This document shows positions 51,556-60,309 of a DNA stretch of 64,000 nt, piece by piece. This stretch comes from Streptomyces globosus (GTDB lineage: Bacteria > Actinomycetota > Actinomycetes > Streptomycetales > Streptomycetaceae). The stretch spans positions 124,001-188,000 of the forward strand of contig NZ_CP030862.1 in the NCBI RefSeq assembly GCF_003325375.1, read 5' to 3'. The translations under genes were made by a program, and so were the position numbers. Below the pieces are notes generated by a model that was not told where the DNA came from, made no database searches, and was given only the letters and a program-made list of their open reading frames with translations. Position 1 is the first letter of the stretch; each line of letters begins with the position of its first letter.

Positions 51556-52818
51556 TCACTCCCCGGTCAGCCGCCCGACGGGCAGTCGGAGGGTGGTCAC
51601 CGCGCCCCCGTCGGGCGCGTTCGAGAACGCGATGCCGATCCCCAGGACGGCCGCCTGCCCGACGGCGATGGTCAGTCCCAGCCCGTGCCCCCGCCCGCGG
51701 CCCGGGTCGCCCGTGCGGAACCGCTGCGGCCCGTGCTCGATGAGCCGGCCCGGGTACCCGGGCCCGTGGTCCCGTACGGTCACGACCGGGCCCTCCACGC
51801 TCACCTCGATCGGCGGCGCCCCGTGCTTGTCGGCGTTGACGAGCAGGTTCGCCAGGATCCGGTCCAGGCGCCGCCGGTCGGTGACCACCTGTGCGTCCCG
51901 CACGACGCGGACCGAGGCGTCCGACCGGGCCGCGGCGACGGCCCGGCGCACCGCGTGGCCCAGCTCGATGCGGGCCAGGTCGGCGTGCTCGACGCCCGAG
52001 TCCAGGCGGGAGACCTCCAGCAGGTCCTCGGTGAGCCGGTGCAGCGCGTTCAGCCGGTCGTTGATCATCTCCTTGGGCCGGCCGTCGGGCAGCAGGGAGG
52101 CCGCGGCGATCGAGCCGGTCAGCGGGGTGCGCAGGTCGTGGGCGACGTCCGCGGTGAACCGCCGCTCCGCCTCCAGACGGTCCTGCAGCGACTGCGCCAT
52201 CGAGTTCAGCGCCTGGGCGACGTCCCGGACCTCGTCGCGGTGGCGGGGCCGCTGCTCCGCCCCGTCCTCCCGCGCGGTCGGGAAGTCGACGCGGGCGTCC
52301 AGGTCGCCGGCGCTGATCCGGCGGGCGACGGCCGCGGTGGCCGTCAGCCGCCTGCTGATCCGGTCGGCGAGGAACAGTCCGGCCAGGGCCACCACGCCGG
52401 CGGCGACCGCGGAGGCGGCGAGGATCGCGGTGTCCAGGTCGCGCAGCCGGGAGCGCGTGCCGCCGTACGGGACCCAGACGGCGAGGGCCTTGCCGTCGGC
52501 GGGCCCGGCAGCCCACATGACGGGCTTCCCGGCGTGCGCGCCGACCATGCTGCCCGTCCTGCCGCGGGCCACGAGCCTGCGCAGCGGCGGGGGCAGCCCG
52601 GGCGGGTCCAGGGCGGCGTTCACGTCGCCGTGTGCGGAGCCGTACTGGTACAGGACGAGCGCGTGGTCCAAGGCCAGCTCGGCCTCCTTGCGGACCTCGC
52701 CGACGACCTGCCGGGCGACCACGTCGTGCACGAGGATGCCGAGCACGGCGGCGACCGCGCAGCACACCGCGGTGGTGGTCAGGGCGATCTTCCAGCGCAG
52801 GCTGCCCGCCCTCCGCAT
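51556..52818 (-). CDS. Two-component sensor histidine kinase, no adjacent regulator
   Basis: 420 residues: TM1 (about 9-31), an extracytoplasmic sensor of about 110 residues, TM2, HAMP (LADRISRRLTATAAVARRIS), HisKA with FTADVAHDLRTPLTG, and HATPase with N box ILANLLVNADKHG, DHGPGYP and GRGHGLGLTIA. ATG 52818 follows GAGGGG. A lipoprotein gene ends 14 bp upstream in the same direction. No response-regulator gene lies within several kb. The partner must be elsewhere or was lost. Confidence 0.93.
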   Translation of the reverse strand: MRRAGSLRWKIALTTTAVCCAVAAVLGILVHDVVARQVVGEVRKEAELALDHALVLYQYGSAHGDVNAALDPPGLPPPLRRLVARGRTGSMVGAHAGKPVMWAAGPADGKALAVWVPYGGTRSRLRDLDTAILAASAVAAGVVALAGLFLADRISRRLTATAAVARRISAGDLDARVDFPTAREDGAEQRPRHRDEVRDVAQALNSMAQSLQDRLEAERRFTADVAHDLRTPLTGSIAAASLLPDGRPKEMINDRLNALHRLTEDLLEVSRLDSGVEHADLARIELGHAVRRAVAAARSDASVRVVRDAQVVTDRRRLDRILANLLVNADKHGAPPIEVSVEGPVVTVRDHGPGYPGRLIEHGPQRFRTGDPGRGRGHGLGLTIAVGQAAVLGIGIAFSNAPDGGAVTTLRLPVGRLTGE

Positions 52819-52832
52819 GCCGGCCCGGCCCC

Positions 52833-53567
52833 TCAGCCCCGGACCGCCGCGCACGGGACGGAGCCGGTCTTGAGCGTGGGGCACTCGTCGAGGGTCAGCT
52901 CGGTGAGGTTCATGATCCCCGCGTCCGGGTCCCACACGTAGTCGGAGACGGACACCTTCTCGGGGTTGGAGGTGGGCTCGCGGACCGCCAGGTGCTCGGC
53001 CGCCACCTCGACGCCCTCCAGGACGCCGCGCCGGGACAGGATCCGGGTGATCGAGCCGTCGTCGCGGACGGTGTAGACGCGCAGTTCGCTGACCCGGCCG
53101 TCGACGTCCAGGGCGGTGATCAGCTCGTCGCGGCCGTCGCCGGTCACGTCGTGCAGCACGGGCGGCCGCACCGGGCAGAACGGTCCGCCGTCCACAGCCT
53201 GTGTACAGAGCGCGAGCCGCTGCACGGCCCGGGGGTCGACGAGGCGGCCGGTGCCGCCGTCCTGTTCGGCGGCGGCCGTGATGTCGGCCCGCACGATGTC
53301 CAGCGCGTCCACGGACCGGACGTCCAGGCCGGCGGCCTTGGGCAGGCCCGGGACGACGGCCGCGGCGCCGGGCTGCTGGCCCGGGTCGGGCGGGTCCGGG
53401 TGGATGTCCCTCCACAGGGTCTGCGGGGCGTGGACGGTGCCGAGGTCGCCGTCGTCCCGCAGTCCCTCCACGTCGGCGCAGCCCGCCGCGGCCGCCGGGG
53501 CGGCGGCGAGCAGCAGGGCGGCCGCGGCGCGGCGGCGCCCGCCGCGGTGCCGGGGAAGGGGGCTCAT
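52833..53567 (-). CDS. Putative lipoprotein upstream of histidine kinase
   Basis: A 244-residue protein: Arg-rich n-region, hydrophobic ALLLAAAPAAAAGC lipobox and a mature domain with a VTGDGRDELITALDVDGRV segment like an FG-GAP/VCBS calcium-binding blade. Cys pairs CTQ..FCP and DECPTL..VPCAA. Position before a sensor kinase suggests a signal-sensing accessory, as with CseA in the Cse system, but no sequence kinship is claimed. Confidence 0.85.
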   Translation of the reverse strand: MSPLPRHRGGRRRAAAALLLAAAPAAAAGCADVEGLRDDGDLGTVHAPQTLWRDIHPDPPDPGQQPGAAAVVPGLPKAAGLDVRSVDALDIVRADITAAAEQDGGTGRLVDPRAVQRLALCTQAVDGGPFCPVRPPVLHDVTGDGRDELITALDVDGRVSELRVYTVRDDGSITRILSRRGVLEGVEVAAEHLAVREPTSNPEKVSVSDYVWDPDAGIMNLTELTLDECPTLKTGSVPCAAVRG

Positions 53568-53606
53568 GTCCCGATGCTCCCCCGCCCCGGGCCGGGCGGC
53601 CCGGCA

Positions 53607-55622
53607 TCAGGCCCGTTCGGGGGAGGCGAAGCCGTGCGCGGCGGCCACCTCGTGGCGCACCGGGGCCAGGACGGACTCCTCGTCCCAGGAGCGCTCCGGG
53701 GGCGGTTCCAGCCGGTCCGGGGTCCGCGCGGTCCGCACGCCCGCGGCCAGGGTGCGCAGGTCGGCGCTGATCGCCTCCACCTCGTCCGGCCCGGGCGGCG
53801 GGGCCCCGTGGTTGACGCGGACCCGGGCGGCGGTGGTGGCGTCCACGACCCGCTCCACGGCGACGACGAGCGGCCACCAGGCCGCTGCCCGCGTTCCGGC
53901 CGGCGGCGGCTCGGTCAGCGCCCGCTGGAACTCGCTGCGCACGCCCGACAGGTCGCGGTAGATGCGCCGCCGGGCCTGGAGGCGGGCGGTCCGCGCGGCC
54001 CGCAGCCCGGCCTCCGTGGCCGGTCGCGGCCCGAACGCCCGCTCCACGTACCGGGCGGCGTCGTCGACCGCGTCGGCGAGCCGGTCCCCGATCCGGCTGC
54101 GCCAGCTCTCCGGCCACAGCAGGTATCCGGCGACCAGGGCGATGGCGCAGCCGATCAGGCTGTCCACCAGGCGCGGCCGGATCAGGTCGAAGCCCTGGTG
54201 GTTCAGCAGGTCCGACAGCAGCAGGATCACCGGGGTGATCGCCGCGGTCTGGAAGGCGTACCCCTTCGCCGAGAACGCCGGGATCAGCGCGGCGAGCACG
54301 GCCATGACGGGCACGTCCCACCAGCCGCGGGGGACCTCGGCGAGTACCGCGGCGGCGACGACGAGCCCGCCCGCGGTGCCCACGGCGCGCAGCACGGCCC
54401 GCGAGAACACCGAGCCGAAGTCCGGTTTGAGGACGAAGGTGACGGTCAGCGCCACCCAGTACGAGCGCTCGACGGGCACGAGCGAGACCAGCGACTGCGC
54501 GATCCCGATGCACAGGGCGAGCCGCAGCCCGTACCGCCAGGAGGCCGGGGACAGCGCCATGTCGCGTACGGCGCGCCGCGCCCGGACCGTCAGCGCGGCG
54601 GGCCGGCCCAGCTTGTCGTCGATGCGGTGCGGAAGGGGTTCGGCGTGGTGGACGACCGGCGCCGCGTGCCGCAGCGCCGCGTCCAGGGCCCGTTCGGCGC
54701 GGGTGGCCGGCTCGGGCAGGTCGAGGGCGGGTGTGCCGGTGCGCCCCTCCTCCACGGCCCGCGCCAGTTCCCGCACGGCTGCCGGATAGGCGGGCGGCAG
54801 GGGGCGGCCGCGCAGGTGGGCGGCGGGTGCCGCCTCGACGAGCGGGATCACGACGTTCAACTGGGCGAGCATCCGCACCAGGGCCGGGCTGCGGCCGTGG
54901 ACGCGGGCGCGACGGCCCAGGACCAGGTCGTACGCCTGGTTGAGGGTCTGCGTGAGCCGGCGGCGGCGCTCGTCGTAGCCGGGTCCTCCGGCCGCCTCCA
55001 GGGCGTCGGCGAGGGCCCGGTACGTGGCGGCGACGGCGGCCCGCTCCGGTTGGCGCCCGCGCAGAGGCCAGCCCAGCAGGGTGAGGGCGAGGACGAACAG
55101 GCCGCCGGCGGCGAGCAGCAGCGGGGCCGCCCACCAGGGCCGGGGCAGGGGAAGCCCGGCCCCGACGACGGCGTTGAGCAGGAGCAGCAGCCCGGACACG
55201 GATGCCACCGTGCCGATCGAGGAGATCATTCCGGAGACGAGGGCGATCAGGGTCAGGGCGCCGACGGCGACCCAGCCGTGTCCGAAGACCAGCGTGCCCA
55301 GGGTGACGCCGACCGCACCGAAGAACTGCGGCACGGCGATGTTGAGGATCCGCATCCGGTAGGCGTCCGCGGTGTCGCCGATGACGCCGCTGAGGGCGCC
55401 CATCGACACCAGCGCCCCGTACTCGGGCTCGTCGAGCGCGAAGCCGACGGCGAGCGGCGCGGACAGGGCGACAGCGGCGCGGGCCACGGCGGCCCAGGGG
55501 ATCGGGGCGGCCTCCGGGCGAAGCCCGGAGAGCAGCCATGCCGGGGGCGCCGGTGTCCGGGCCCGGAGCCCGGACGGTATGCGGTGTGCGCGGTCGCTGC
55601 GCTCCCTGTGCTCGGTGCTCAT
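53607..55622 (-). CDS. FUSC-family membrane protein
   Basis: A 671-residue protein with two sets of about 5-6 TMs flanking a long cytosolic region, as in FUSC/aromatic acid exporter proteins (DEPEYGALVSMGALSGVIGDTADAYRMR; SYWVALTVTFVLKPDFGSVFSRAVLRAVGT, the FUSC_2 signature). Probably an exporter of aromatic or other organic acids. It is upstream of and codirectional with the lipoprotein (39-bp gap) and the histidine kinase. Confidence 0.9.
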   Translation of the reverse strand: MSTEHRERSDRAHRIPSGLRARTPAPPAWLLSGLRPEAAPIPWAAVARAAVALSAPLAVGFALDEPEYGALVSMGALSGVIGDTADAYRMRILNIAVPQFFGAVGVTLGTLVFGHGWVAVGALTLIALVSGMISSIGTVASVSGLLLLLNAVVGAGLPLPRPWWAAPLLLAAGGLFVLALTLLGWPLRGRQPERAAVAATYRALADALEAAGGPGYDERRRRLTQTLNQAYDLVLGRRARVHGRSPALVRMLAQLNVVIPLVEAAPAAHLRGRPLPPAYPAAVRELARAVEEGRTGTPALDLPEPATRAERALDAALRHAAPVVHHAEPLPHRIDDKLGRPAALTVRARRAVRDMALSPASWRYGLRLALCIGIAQSLVSLVPVERSYWVALTVTFVLKPDFGSVFSRAVLRAVGTAGGLVVAAAVLAEVPRGWWDVPVMAVLAALIPAFSAKGYAFQTAAITPVILLLSDLLNHQGFDLIRPRLVDSLIGCAIALVAGYLLWPESWRSRIGDRLADAVDDAARYVERAFGPRPATEAGLRAARTARLQARRRIYRDLSGVRSEFQRALTEPPPAGTRAAAWWPLVVAVERVVDATTAARVRVNHGAPPPGPDEVEAISADLRTLAAGVRTARTPDRLEPPPERSWDEESVLAPVRHEVAAAHGFASPERA

Positions 55623-55758
55623 GTCCGCTTCGGTGCCCCCGCCGCTCGCGAGTCGTCTGCCGGTCTCGGATCTGCCGTGGTGCCGCGCCCCGCATGGTTG
55701 TGCATCCTCTGGGGCGTTCTGCGCAGTTGGTACCTTCCGAGCTTATGGGGTGCCCGGT

Positions 55759-56586
55759 TCACGGCGTGCGGCGCACCCGGCCCGACAGCCAGGCGGCCAG
55801 TGCGACCGCGAGCCCGACCGCCAGGACCACCCAGGCGGTGGTGCGCAGGAACGCGGTCAGCGCGTCGTACACCGCGCCTGCGGCCGCCCGGTCGATGTCC
55901 GGCGGCAGGTCGGCCAGGGTGATCCGGCGGCCGGCGGCGACCGCGAGCCACAGCAGGCCGGCGCCCAGTGCGAGCCCCAGGCCGGTCGCGGCCACGGCCC
56001 GGCGGCGGCGGACGGCGACCGCGACGGCCGCCGCGGCCAGGACGACGGTCAGGACGGGGAGCCAGACGCCGGCGACCTGCATCATGCGGAAGCCCTCTCG
56101 GAGCGCGCCCAGGTTGTCGTACTCCATGACCTTCACCGAGACCCGGGTCTCCGGGATGAGCTCCGCCAGCGGCACGCCGTCCGTGACGAGCTCCTGCCGG
56201 ATCCGGGCGACGACCGGTGCCAGGTCGATGGTGACGGCGTTGCCCTGCCCCGTGGTCAGGGCCTCCAGAAAGGCCGCGTGGGCGGCCCGGTTGGCCGCGT
56301 CCCAGGCGGTCCGGTAGGCGGGGGTGCCGGCGAAGGAGCCGATGGCCTCGCGCAGCAGCGCCTCGATCCCGCCCTGGAAGGGCCCGGCGTCGATCTGCCC
56401 CGACAGGGCGCGCGCCGTCTGCGTGACCACGACTTCCTGCACGGCCGGGTCCGAGGCCAGCGGCGACATCGCGGCGGCGTAGCGGTCGGCGTCGCCCAGC
56501 TCGCGGTCGGCCCAGTAGCCCACCGCGCTCACCGGCACGAGGAGGGTCATGAGCGCGATGAGAACCGCCGAGATGAAGGTGCGCAC
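55759..56586 (-). CDS. Hypothetical three-TM membrane protein
   Basis: 275 residues: TM1 near the N-terminus (VRTFISAVLIALMTLLVPVSAV), an extracytoplasmic domain of about 130 residues (DADRYAAAMSPLASDPAVQEVVVTQ...), then TM2, TM3 and TM4 at the C-terminus. This resembles a widespread actinobacterial membrane protein of unknown role. GTG 56586 is the best start. It is divergent from the Rrf2 gene with 121 bp between them. Confidence 0.8.
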   Translation of the reverse strand: MRTFISAVLIALMTLLVPVSAVGYWADRELGDADRYAAAMSPLASDPAVQEVVVTQTARALSGQIDAGPFQGGIEALLREAIGSFAGTPAYRTAWDAANRAAHAAFLEALTTGQGNAVTIDLAPVVARIRQELVTDGVPLAELIPETRVSVKVMEYDNLGALREGFRMMQVAGVWLPVLTVVLAAAAVAVAVRRRRAVAATGLGLALGAGLLWLAVAAGRRITLADLPPDIDRAAAGAVYDALTAFLRTTAWVVLAVGLAVALAAWLSGRVRRTP

Positions 56587-56684
56587 GTCACCAGGGAACG
56601 CACCCGGGGAGGAGGCCGCGACCCGGGCTGCTGCGGTCGGGTGGCGGCGCGTCCGTTTCGGGAAATGCCCTTGCCTCCTCCGAT

Positions 56685-56705
56685 CCAGGACATCTAGTGT
56701 CCAGG
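56685..56705. promoter_or_regulatory. Rrf2 promoter/operator, leaderless start
   Basis: GGACA-TCTAG-TGTCC (56688-56702) with outer CC/GG is a near-perfect palindrome. It covers a -10-like TAGTGT ending eight bases before ATG 56708, so the transcript is probably leaderless and the Rrf2 protein likely binds its own promoter here. Confidence 0.65.
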
Positions 56706-56707
56706 TT

Positions 56708-57319
56708 ATGAGGATGGGTGAGGGCGTCGAGTGGGCGCTGCACAGCTGCATCAACCTGGCCTGGCTCGGGCCGGAGCGGGCGGTCCCGGCGGCGCGCCTG
56801 GCCGCCTGGCACGATCTTCCGCCCGCGTACCTGAACAAGCAGCTCCAGGCGCTCGCGCGGGCGGGCCTCCTCGTCTCCACCCCGGGGGCGCGGGGCGGAT
56901 TCCGGCTGGCCCGCCCGCTCGCCGAGATCACCCTCATGGACGTGGTCGCGGCGGTCGAGGGGCCCGAGGAGGCCTTCCGCTGCACCGAGATCCGCCGCCG
57001 GGGGCCGGGCGGCGGCGGCCCGGCGGCCGACGGCGGCCCCGAGTGCGCGATCGCCCGCGGCATGGCCCGCGCAGAACTGGCCTGGCGGCGCTCCCTCGCC
57101 GGGCAGAGCCTCGACGACATCCGCCGGGAGGCCGAGCGGCAGGCCCCGCAGGCACCCGAGCGGCTGCGGGCCTGGTTCACCGGCCCGACCCGCAGAACGG
57201 CGCCCCACTCGGCGCCCACCGCCCCGGCGCAGACCGATCCGACAGCACCCTCCGACCCGACAGCACCCTTCGACCCGACAGCACCCTTCGACCCGACAGA
57301 ATCCGGAGCCTGGCAATGA
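56708..57319 (+). CDS. Rrf2-family regulator, atypical cysteines
   Basis: 203 residues. The winged HTH is VPAARLAAWHDLPPAYLNKQLQALARAGLLVSTPGARGGFRLAR. The usual three-Cys iron-sulfur loop is not formed: only one Cys in FRCTEI and one in PECAIARG. The C-terminus carries a repeated DPTAPF tail. It overlaps the RidA gene by ATGA. It may sense an amine/imine or redox signal without a cluster. Confidence 0.88.
   Translation: MRMGEGVEWALHSCINLAWLGPERAVPAARLAAWHDLPPAYLNKQLQALARAGLLVSTPGARGGFRLARPLAEITLMDVVAAVEGPEEAFRCTEIRRRGPGGGGPAADGGPECAIARGMARAELAWRRSLAGQSLDDIRREAERQAPQAPERLRAWFTGPTRRTAPHSAPTAPAQTDPTAPSDPTAPFDPTAPFDPTESGAWQ
57241..57300 (+). repeat. 18-bp tandem repeat encoding DPTAPF tail
   Basis: Just over three copies of an 18-bp unit (GACAGCACCCTTCGACCC and close variants) encode Asp-Pro-Thr-Ala-Pro-Phe/Ser. 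Likely an expandable disordered tail. Confidence 0.85.
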
Positions 57320-57714
57320 CACGCAGCATCACCAACCCCGCGGAACTCCACGACCCGACCGGCTTCGGCTACAGCCACGTCGTCTCCGCCCCGGGCGAGC
57401 AGGTCTTCATAGCGGGCCAGTACGGCTCCGACGAGACGGGTGACGTCGTCTCCGACGACTTCGAGGAGCAGGTGGCCCGGGCCTTCGCCAACCTGCGCAC
57501 CGCCCTGGCGGCCGTCGGCCTCGGCCCCGCCGACGTCGTCCGCATCGGCACCTACGTCGTGGACCACGACCAGCCGAAGCTGGAGATCCTGCTCAAGCAC
57601 CTGCACGACACCTGGGGAACCGGCCTGCCCGCCCAGACGCTGATCGGGGTCGCCTCGCTGGCCCTGCCCCGGATGCTCTTCGAGATCGACGCCGTGGCGG
57701 TCCGCGCCCGTTGA
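57316..57714 (+). CDS. RidA/YjgF-family protein
   Basis: A 132-residue RidA-like protein (VVSAPGEQVFIAGQYGSDETGD...VVRIGTYVVDHDQ...TLIGVASLALPRMLFEIDAVA). The Arg of the canonical VARLA/EID signature is replaced, so deaminase activity on enamines/imines is likely but not certain. Coupled to the Rrf2 gene by ATGA overlap. Confidence 0.9.
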   Translation: MTRSITNPAELHDPTGFGYSHVVSAPGEQVFIAGQYGSDETGDVVSDDFEEQVARAFANLRTALAAVGLGPADVVRIGTYVVDHDQPKLEILLKHLHDTWGTGLPAQTLIGVASLALPRMLFEIDAVAVRAR

Positions 57715-57774
57715 TCCACTTGCCGGGCTCAGGTGCCGGGTGTGCCCTGGATGGGGGAAGAGAGGAGCCCTGTC

Positions 57775-58176
57775 ATGGCACACGCGGCACCCGCCACCCG
57801 ACGGCACCACCGGCAGTCGGCGCCCCTGCACCTGAGCCCGGGCATGCTGGCCGGACCCCTGCTCCTCGGGCTCGTCTACGGCATCTACGCGGCCTTCATG
57901 AACCGCCAGACGGGCCCCGTCACGGTGGCGAACGTCTTCTACGGCATCCTGTGCGGCGTCCTGTTCGCGGCGATCATGTTCACCCTGGCCCGGGTCGGCC
58001 CCCGCATGGCCAAGGAGGCCCGCGCCGCGGCGTACGCCGCGTTCGGCGGTATCGCGATGGGCTACCTGTACAGCCTGACCGGCGACTCCGTCCTGCGCTC
58101 CGCCTGGGTCGGCCTCGCCACCGGCATCGGTGTCGGTGTGGTGGCGTACTACCGGTACTACCAGCGCGAGGGCTGA
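57775..58176 (+). CDS. Hypothetical membrane protein (133 aa)
   Basis: Four short hydrophobic segments after a His/Arg-rich head (MAHAAPATRRHHRQSAPLH). ATG 57775 follows AGAGGAG. Gly- and Ala-rich, ends YYRYYQREG. No family assigned; followed by a strong terminator. Confidence 0.8.
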   Translation: MAHAAPATRRHHRQSAPLHLSPGMLAGPLLLGLVYGIYAAFMNRQTGPVTVANVFYGILCGVLFAAIMFTLARVGPRMAKEARAAAYAAFGGIAMGYLYSLTGDSVLRSAWVGLATGIGVGVVAYYRYYQREG

Positions 58177-58182
58177 ACAACC

Positions 58183-58240
58183 CGCACACGCGCCGGCTCC
58201 CGCACCCCTGCGACGGGGAGCGGGAGCCGGCGCGTGTGCG
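58183..58240. terminator. Perfect 21-bp hairpin terminator
   Basis: 58183-58203 pairs exactly with 58220-58240, and the 16-nt loop itself contains CCCC and GGGG. It separates two convergent genes. Confidence 0.9.
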
Positions 58241-58438
58241 TCAGTCGCGGGCCGCTGCCCGCGAGGCGGCCGCCGTCTCGCGCGGCGCCGCCGCCTCAGG
58301 GACGGACGGCGCCGACGGGGCGGACTCGGTTTCGTCCGGTGTGCGCCGGGCCGCGGGCGCCGCCGCCGGCGGGGGCGAGAAGCGGGCGGCCTCGGCGCGG
58401 ATCAGGGCGTTCAGGGCGGCGAAGGGGTCGATGGGCAT
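58241..58438 (-). CDS. Small acidic/Ala-rich protein (65 aa)
   Basis: MPIDPFAALNALIRAEAARF, then a Pro/Ala/Ser-rich disordered tail. GAGG lies eight bases before ATG 58438, and a strong terminator starts directly at its stop. Probably real, function unknown. Confidence 0.55.
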   Translation of the reverse strand: MPIDPFAALNALIRAEAARFSPPPAAAPAARRTPDETESAPSAPSVPEAAAPRETAAASRAAARD

Positions 58439-58498
58439 GGCGAAGACCTCACGGTGCTGGAGGGGTGTGGGGGGTCGGTGCGCTGCTGCTCGGCCCGC

Positions 58499-58867
58499 TC
58501 AGCAGCGCAGCACCATGCTCCGCACCGCCCGCCCGGACGGCACCGGGCCGGCTGTCTCACACCGGCCGACAACCTCGCGCCGGCCGGAATGTTCCACGTG
58601 AAACATCGGCGGTTGCGCCAACTGCCGTACTCCGGCCGCTCCGCGCACCGGCTGCCGTACGGCCCGGGCCTCCGGCTCGGCCGAGGGTTCGCCCTCGCGT
58701 TCCGCGGGAGTGCCCGGACCGCCCGGCAGCCCGGAGGCGTAGCGGGCGGCTTCCTCCCCACAGACCGCCGACGCGGCGGGGGACGCGGCGAGCAGGCACA
58801 TCAGCGCGAGACAGGCCGCTGCAAGGGCCCTCGTCACCGCCGTCCGCGCCTGCCGTGTTCCGGTCAT
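58499..58867 (-). CDS. Small secreted protein (122 aa) containing parS
   Basis: Signal-like LAAACLALMCLLAASPAASA, with predicted cleavage near residue 34. The mature part is polar with four Cys-containing spots (AVCGE, GRCETA, VLRC). A one-mismatch parS sits inside its frame, encoding MFHVEHS. RBS is weak and an upstream in-frame ATG (58897) exists. Moderate support only. Confidence 0.5.
   Translation of the reverse strand: MTGTRQARTAVTRALAAACLALMCLLAASPAASAVCGEEAARYASGLPGGPGTPAEREGEPSAEPEARAVRQPVRGAAGVRQLAQPPMFHVEHSGRREVVGRCETAGPVPSGRAVRSMVLRC
58591..58604. other. parS site, one mismatch
   Basis: GTTCCACGTGAAAC differs from the perfect parS by one base (fourth T to C). This variant is common among natural sites. 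It is buried in the small secreted-protein frame. Confidence 0.75.
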
Positions 58868-59049
58868 GCCGGGGATGTGCCCCGACACGCCGGACAACCC
58901 GCCGCCCAGCCCGGGGAAAGCCCCCGACCGGAGGACGAAGACACCCCCTCTCGGCCGACAGCCCGGCGCGGCGCCGGCCGCCGGGCCGGAGCACCAGCGG
59001 CCGACGCGGTCACGGTGCCGGCCCGCCTCAGCCGGTGCAGGGCCCCGCC

Positions 59050-59688
59050 TCAGCCGGTGCGCCGATGGCCCGTCAGCCGTGCCACGGCGGTGGTCTCACC
59101 GCTCACCAGCCGCAGTTGGGCCCGGCCGGGCCGCTGCCCGCGCCGGCTCACCCCGGCGGGCGAGACCGCGTCGACGGTGAACACGGCCGTACGGCCGTCC
59201 CCGCGCACGACTTCGACGGTCAGGCCCCGCCGCAGCTCGGCCAGGCGCAGGTCCGGTGCGGAGACCACGGACACGCCGGCCGAACCGGGCGCCGGCGTCC
59301 CGGCCTCCCAGTACGCCTCCTCCGACTGCGCGCCCTGGCCGGTCCGGCCTCCTGACGGGACGTCCGCACCCGGCGGCCCCGCCTCGGGGGCGCGGAAGGG
59401 CAGGTCCGCGCCCAGGGCCGGGACGAGCAGCCGCCGCGGTGGCGAAGGACGCAGCGGGGTGATGGCGGAGGCCCGCGACGGCCGCGACCCCTTGCCCGAG
59501 GTCCGCTGCCCGGCGTGCTCCAGCTGCTCGACGAGCCGGCGGTGCCCCGACAGGCCCAGTGCCCGCGACGGCAGCGCGTCGGCCGAGGTGGGCGCGGTCC
59601 GCGCACCCTCGGTGCTGCGCAACAGCCCTATGCCCGTCCCCAGCAGAGCCACCGTCAGCATGCCGACCACCCACTTGGCGCGGGCCAT
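59050..59688 (-). CDS. Sortase-like protein lacking catalytic residues
   Basis: A 212-residue protein: N-terminal TM anchor (VVGMLTVALLGTGIGLL), a disordered stretch, RRLLVPALGADLPF (class F sortase first strand) and LRRGLTVEVVRGDGRTAVFTVDAV (its central sheet). Where sortases carry GHxD with the catalytic His, this reads SAPD, and the LITC catalytic Cys position is LVSG. The catalytic Arg strand is not recognised either. Probably a non-enzymatic homologue that binds substrate or partner. Confidence 0.75.
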   Translation of the reverse strand: MARAKWVVGMLTVALLGTGIGLLRSTEGARTAPTSADALPSRALGLSGHRRLVEQLEHAGQRTSGKGSRPSRASAITPLRPSPPRRLLVPALGADLPFRAPEAGPPGADVPSGGRTGQGAQSEEAYWEAGTPAPGSAGVSVVSAPDLRLAELRRGLTVEVVRGDGRTAVFTVDAVSPAGVSRRGQRPGRAQLRLVSGETTAVARLTGHRRTG

Positions 59689-59936
59689 GGAACGCCCTCC
59701 CTGTCCGATGCACCGGCTCCGGCAGCCGGTCCCACAGAGAGCAGTGGAACCCCTGGCCGTCCACCGCCACTGCGGACAACGCCGCCGGTTGAGGGTGCGT
59801 CACACCCGTACCGCGGCCGTCCCGCCCGCATCGGCCCAGCTCGGGCCCGGTGCAGCGGACCGCCCGCGCCCCCGCGCACGTACCCCCGAACGGGCGAGGG
59901 ACCGCGGCGCCGTCGACGCCCCGCCCCGGGTGCGGG

Positions 59937-60188
59937 TCACACCACCACGAACGCGACCGCCGCCGCCCCCATCAGGGCGGCGGCGAGGTGCACCGCTCCG
60001 TGTCCGTAGTCCCCGTACCACAGCTGCCGGGCCAGGCCGCCGAGAGCGGCAAAAGCGGCGATCACACCGATCTGGGCGAGCAGCGTCACCGCCGTGAACG
60101 GGGCCAGCAGCAGGACGACGGAATTCAGCCAGAGCGGGCCCGTGCCCGTCCAGCCGCGCCAGCGGCGGATCGCCGTCTGCCTGTGCAT
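59937..60188 (-). CDS. Small membrane protein (83 aa)
   Basis: Two or three TM segments (LWLNSVVLLLAPFTAVTLLAQIGVIAAFAALGGLA; HLAAALMGAAAVAFVVV). ATG 60188 follows GAGGGAG. No family recognised. It lies between the uricase gene and the sortase-like gene, all on the minus strand. Confidence 0.75.
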   Translation of the reverse strand: MHRQTAIRRWRGWTGTGPLWLNSVVLLLAPFTAVTLLAQIGVIAAFAALGGLARQLWYGDYGHGAVHLAAALMGAAAVAFVVV

Positions 60189-60309
60189 GACCACCGGCTC
60201 CCTCGGTCGTCGACTCGTCAGCTGCACAGCCTCCTTGCAGGCGGCGGCGGGGACAAGGGACCGTTCGGCAAGAAAACCGGAGGCCGCGGCCGAAAGTCGC
60301 CGGGCCGCG

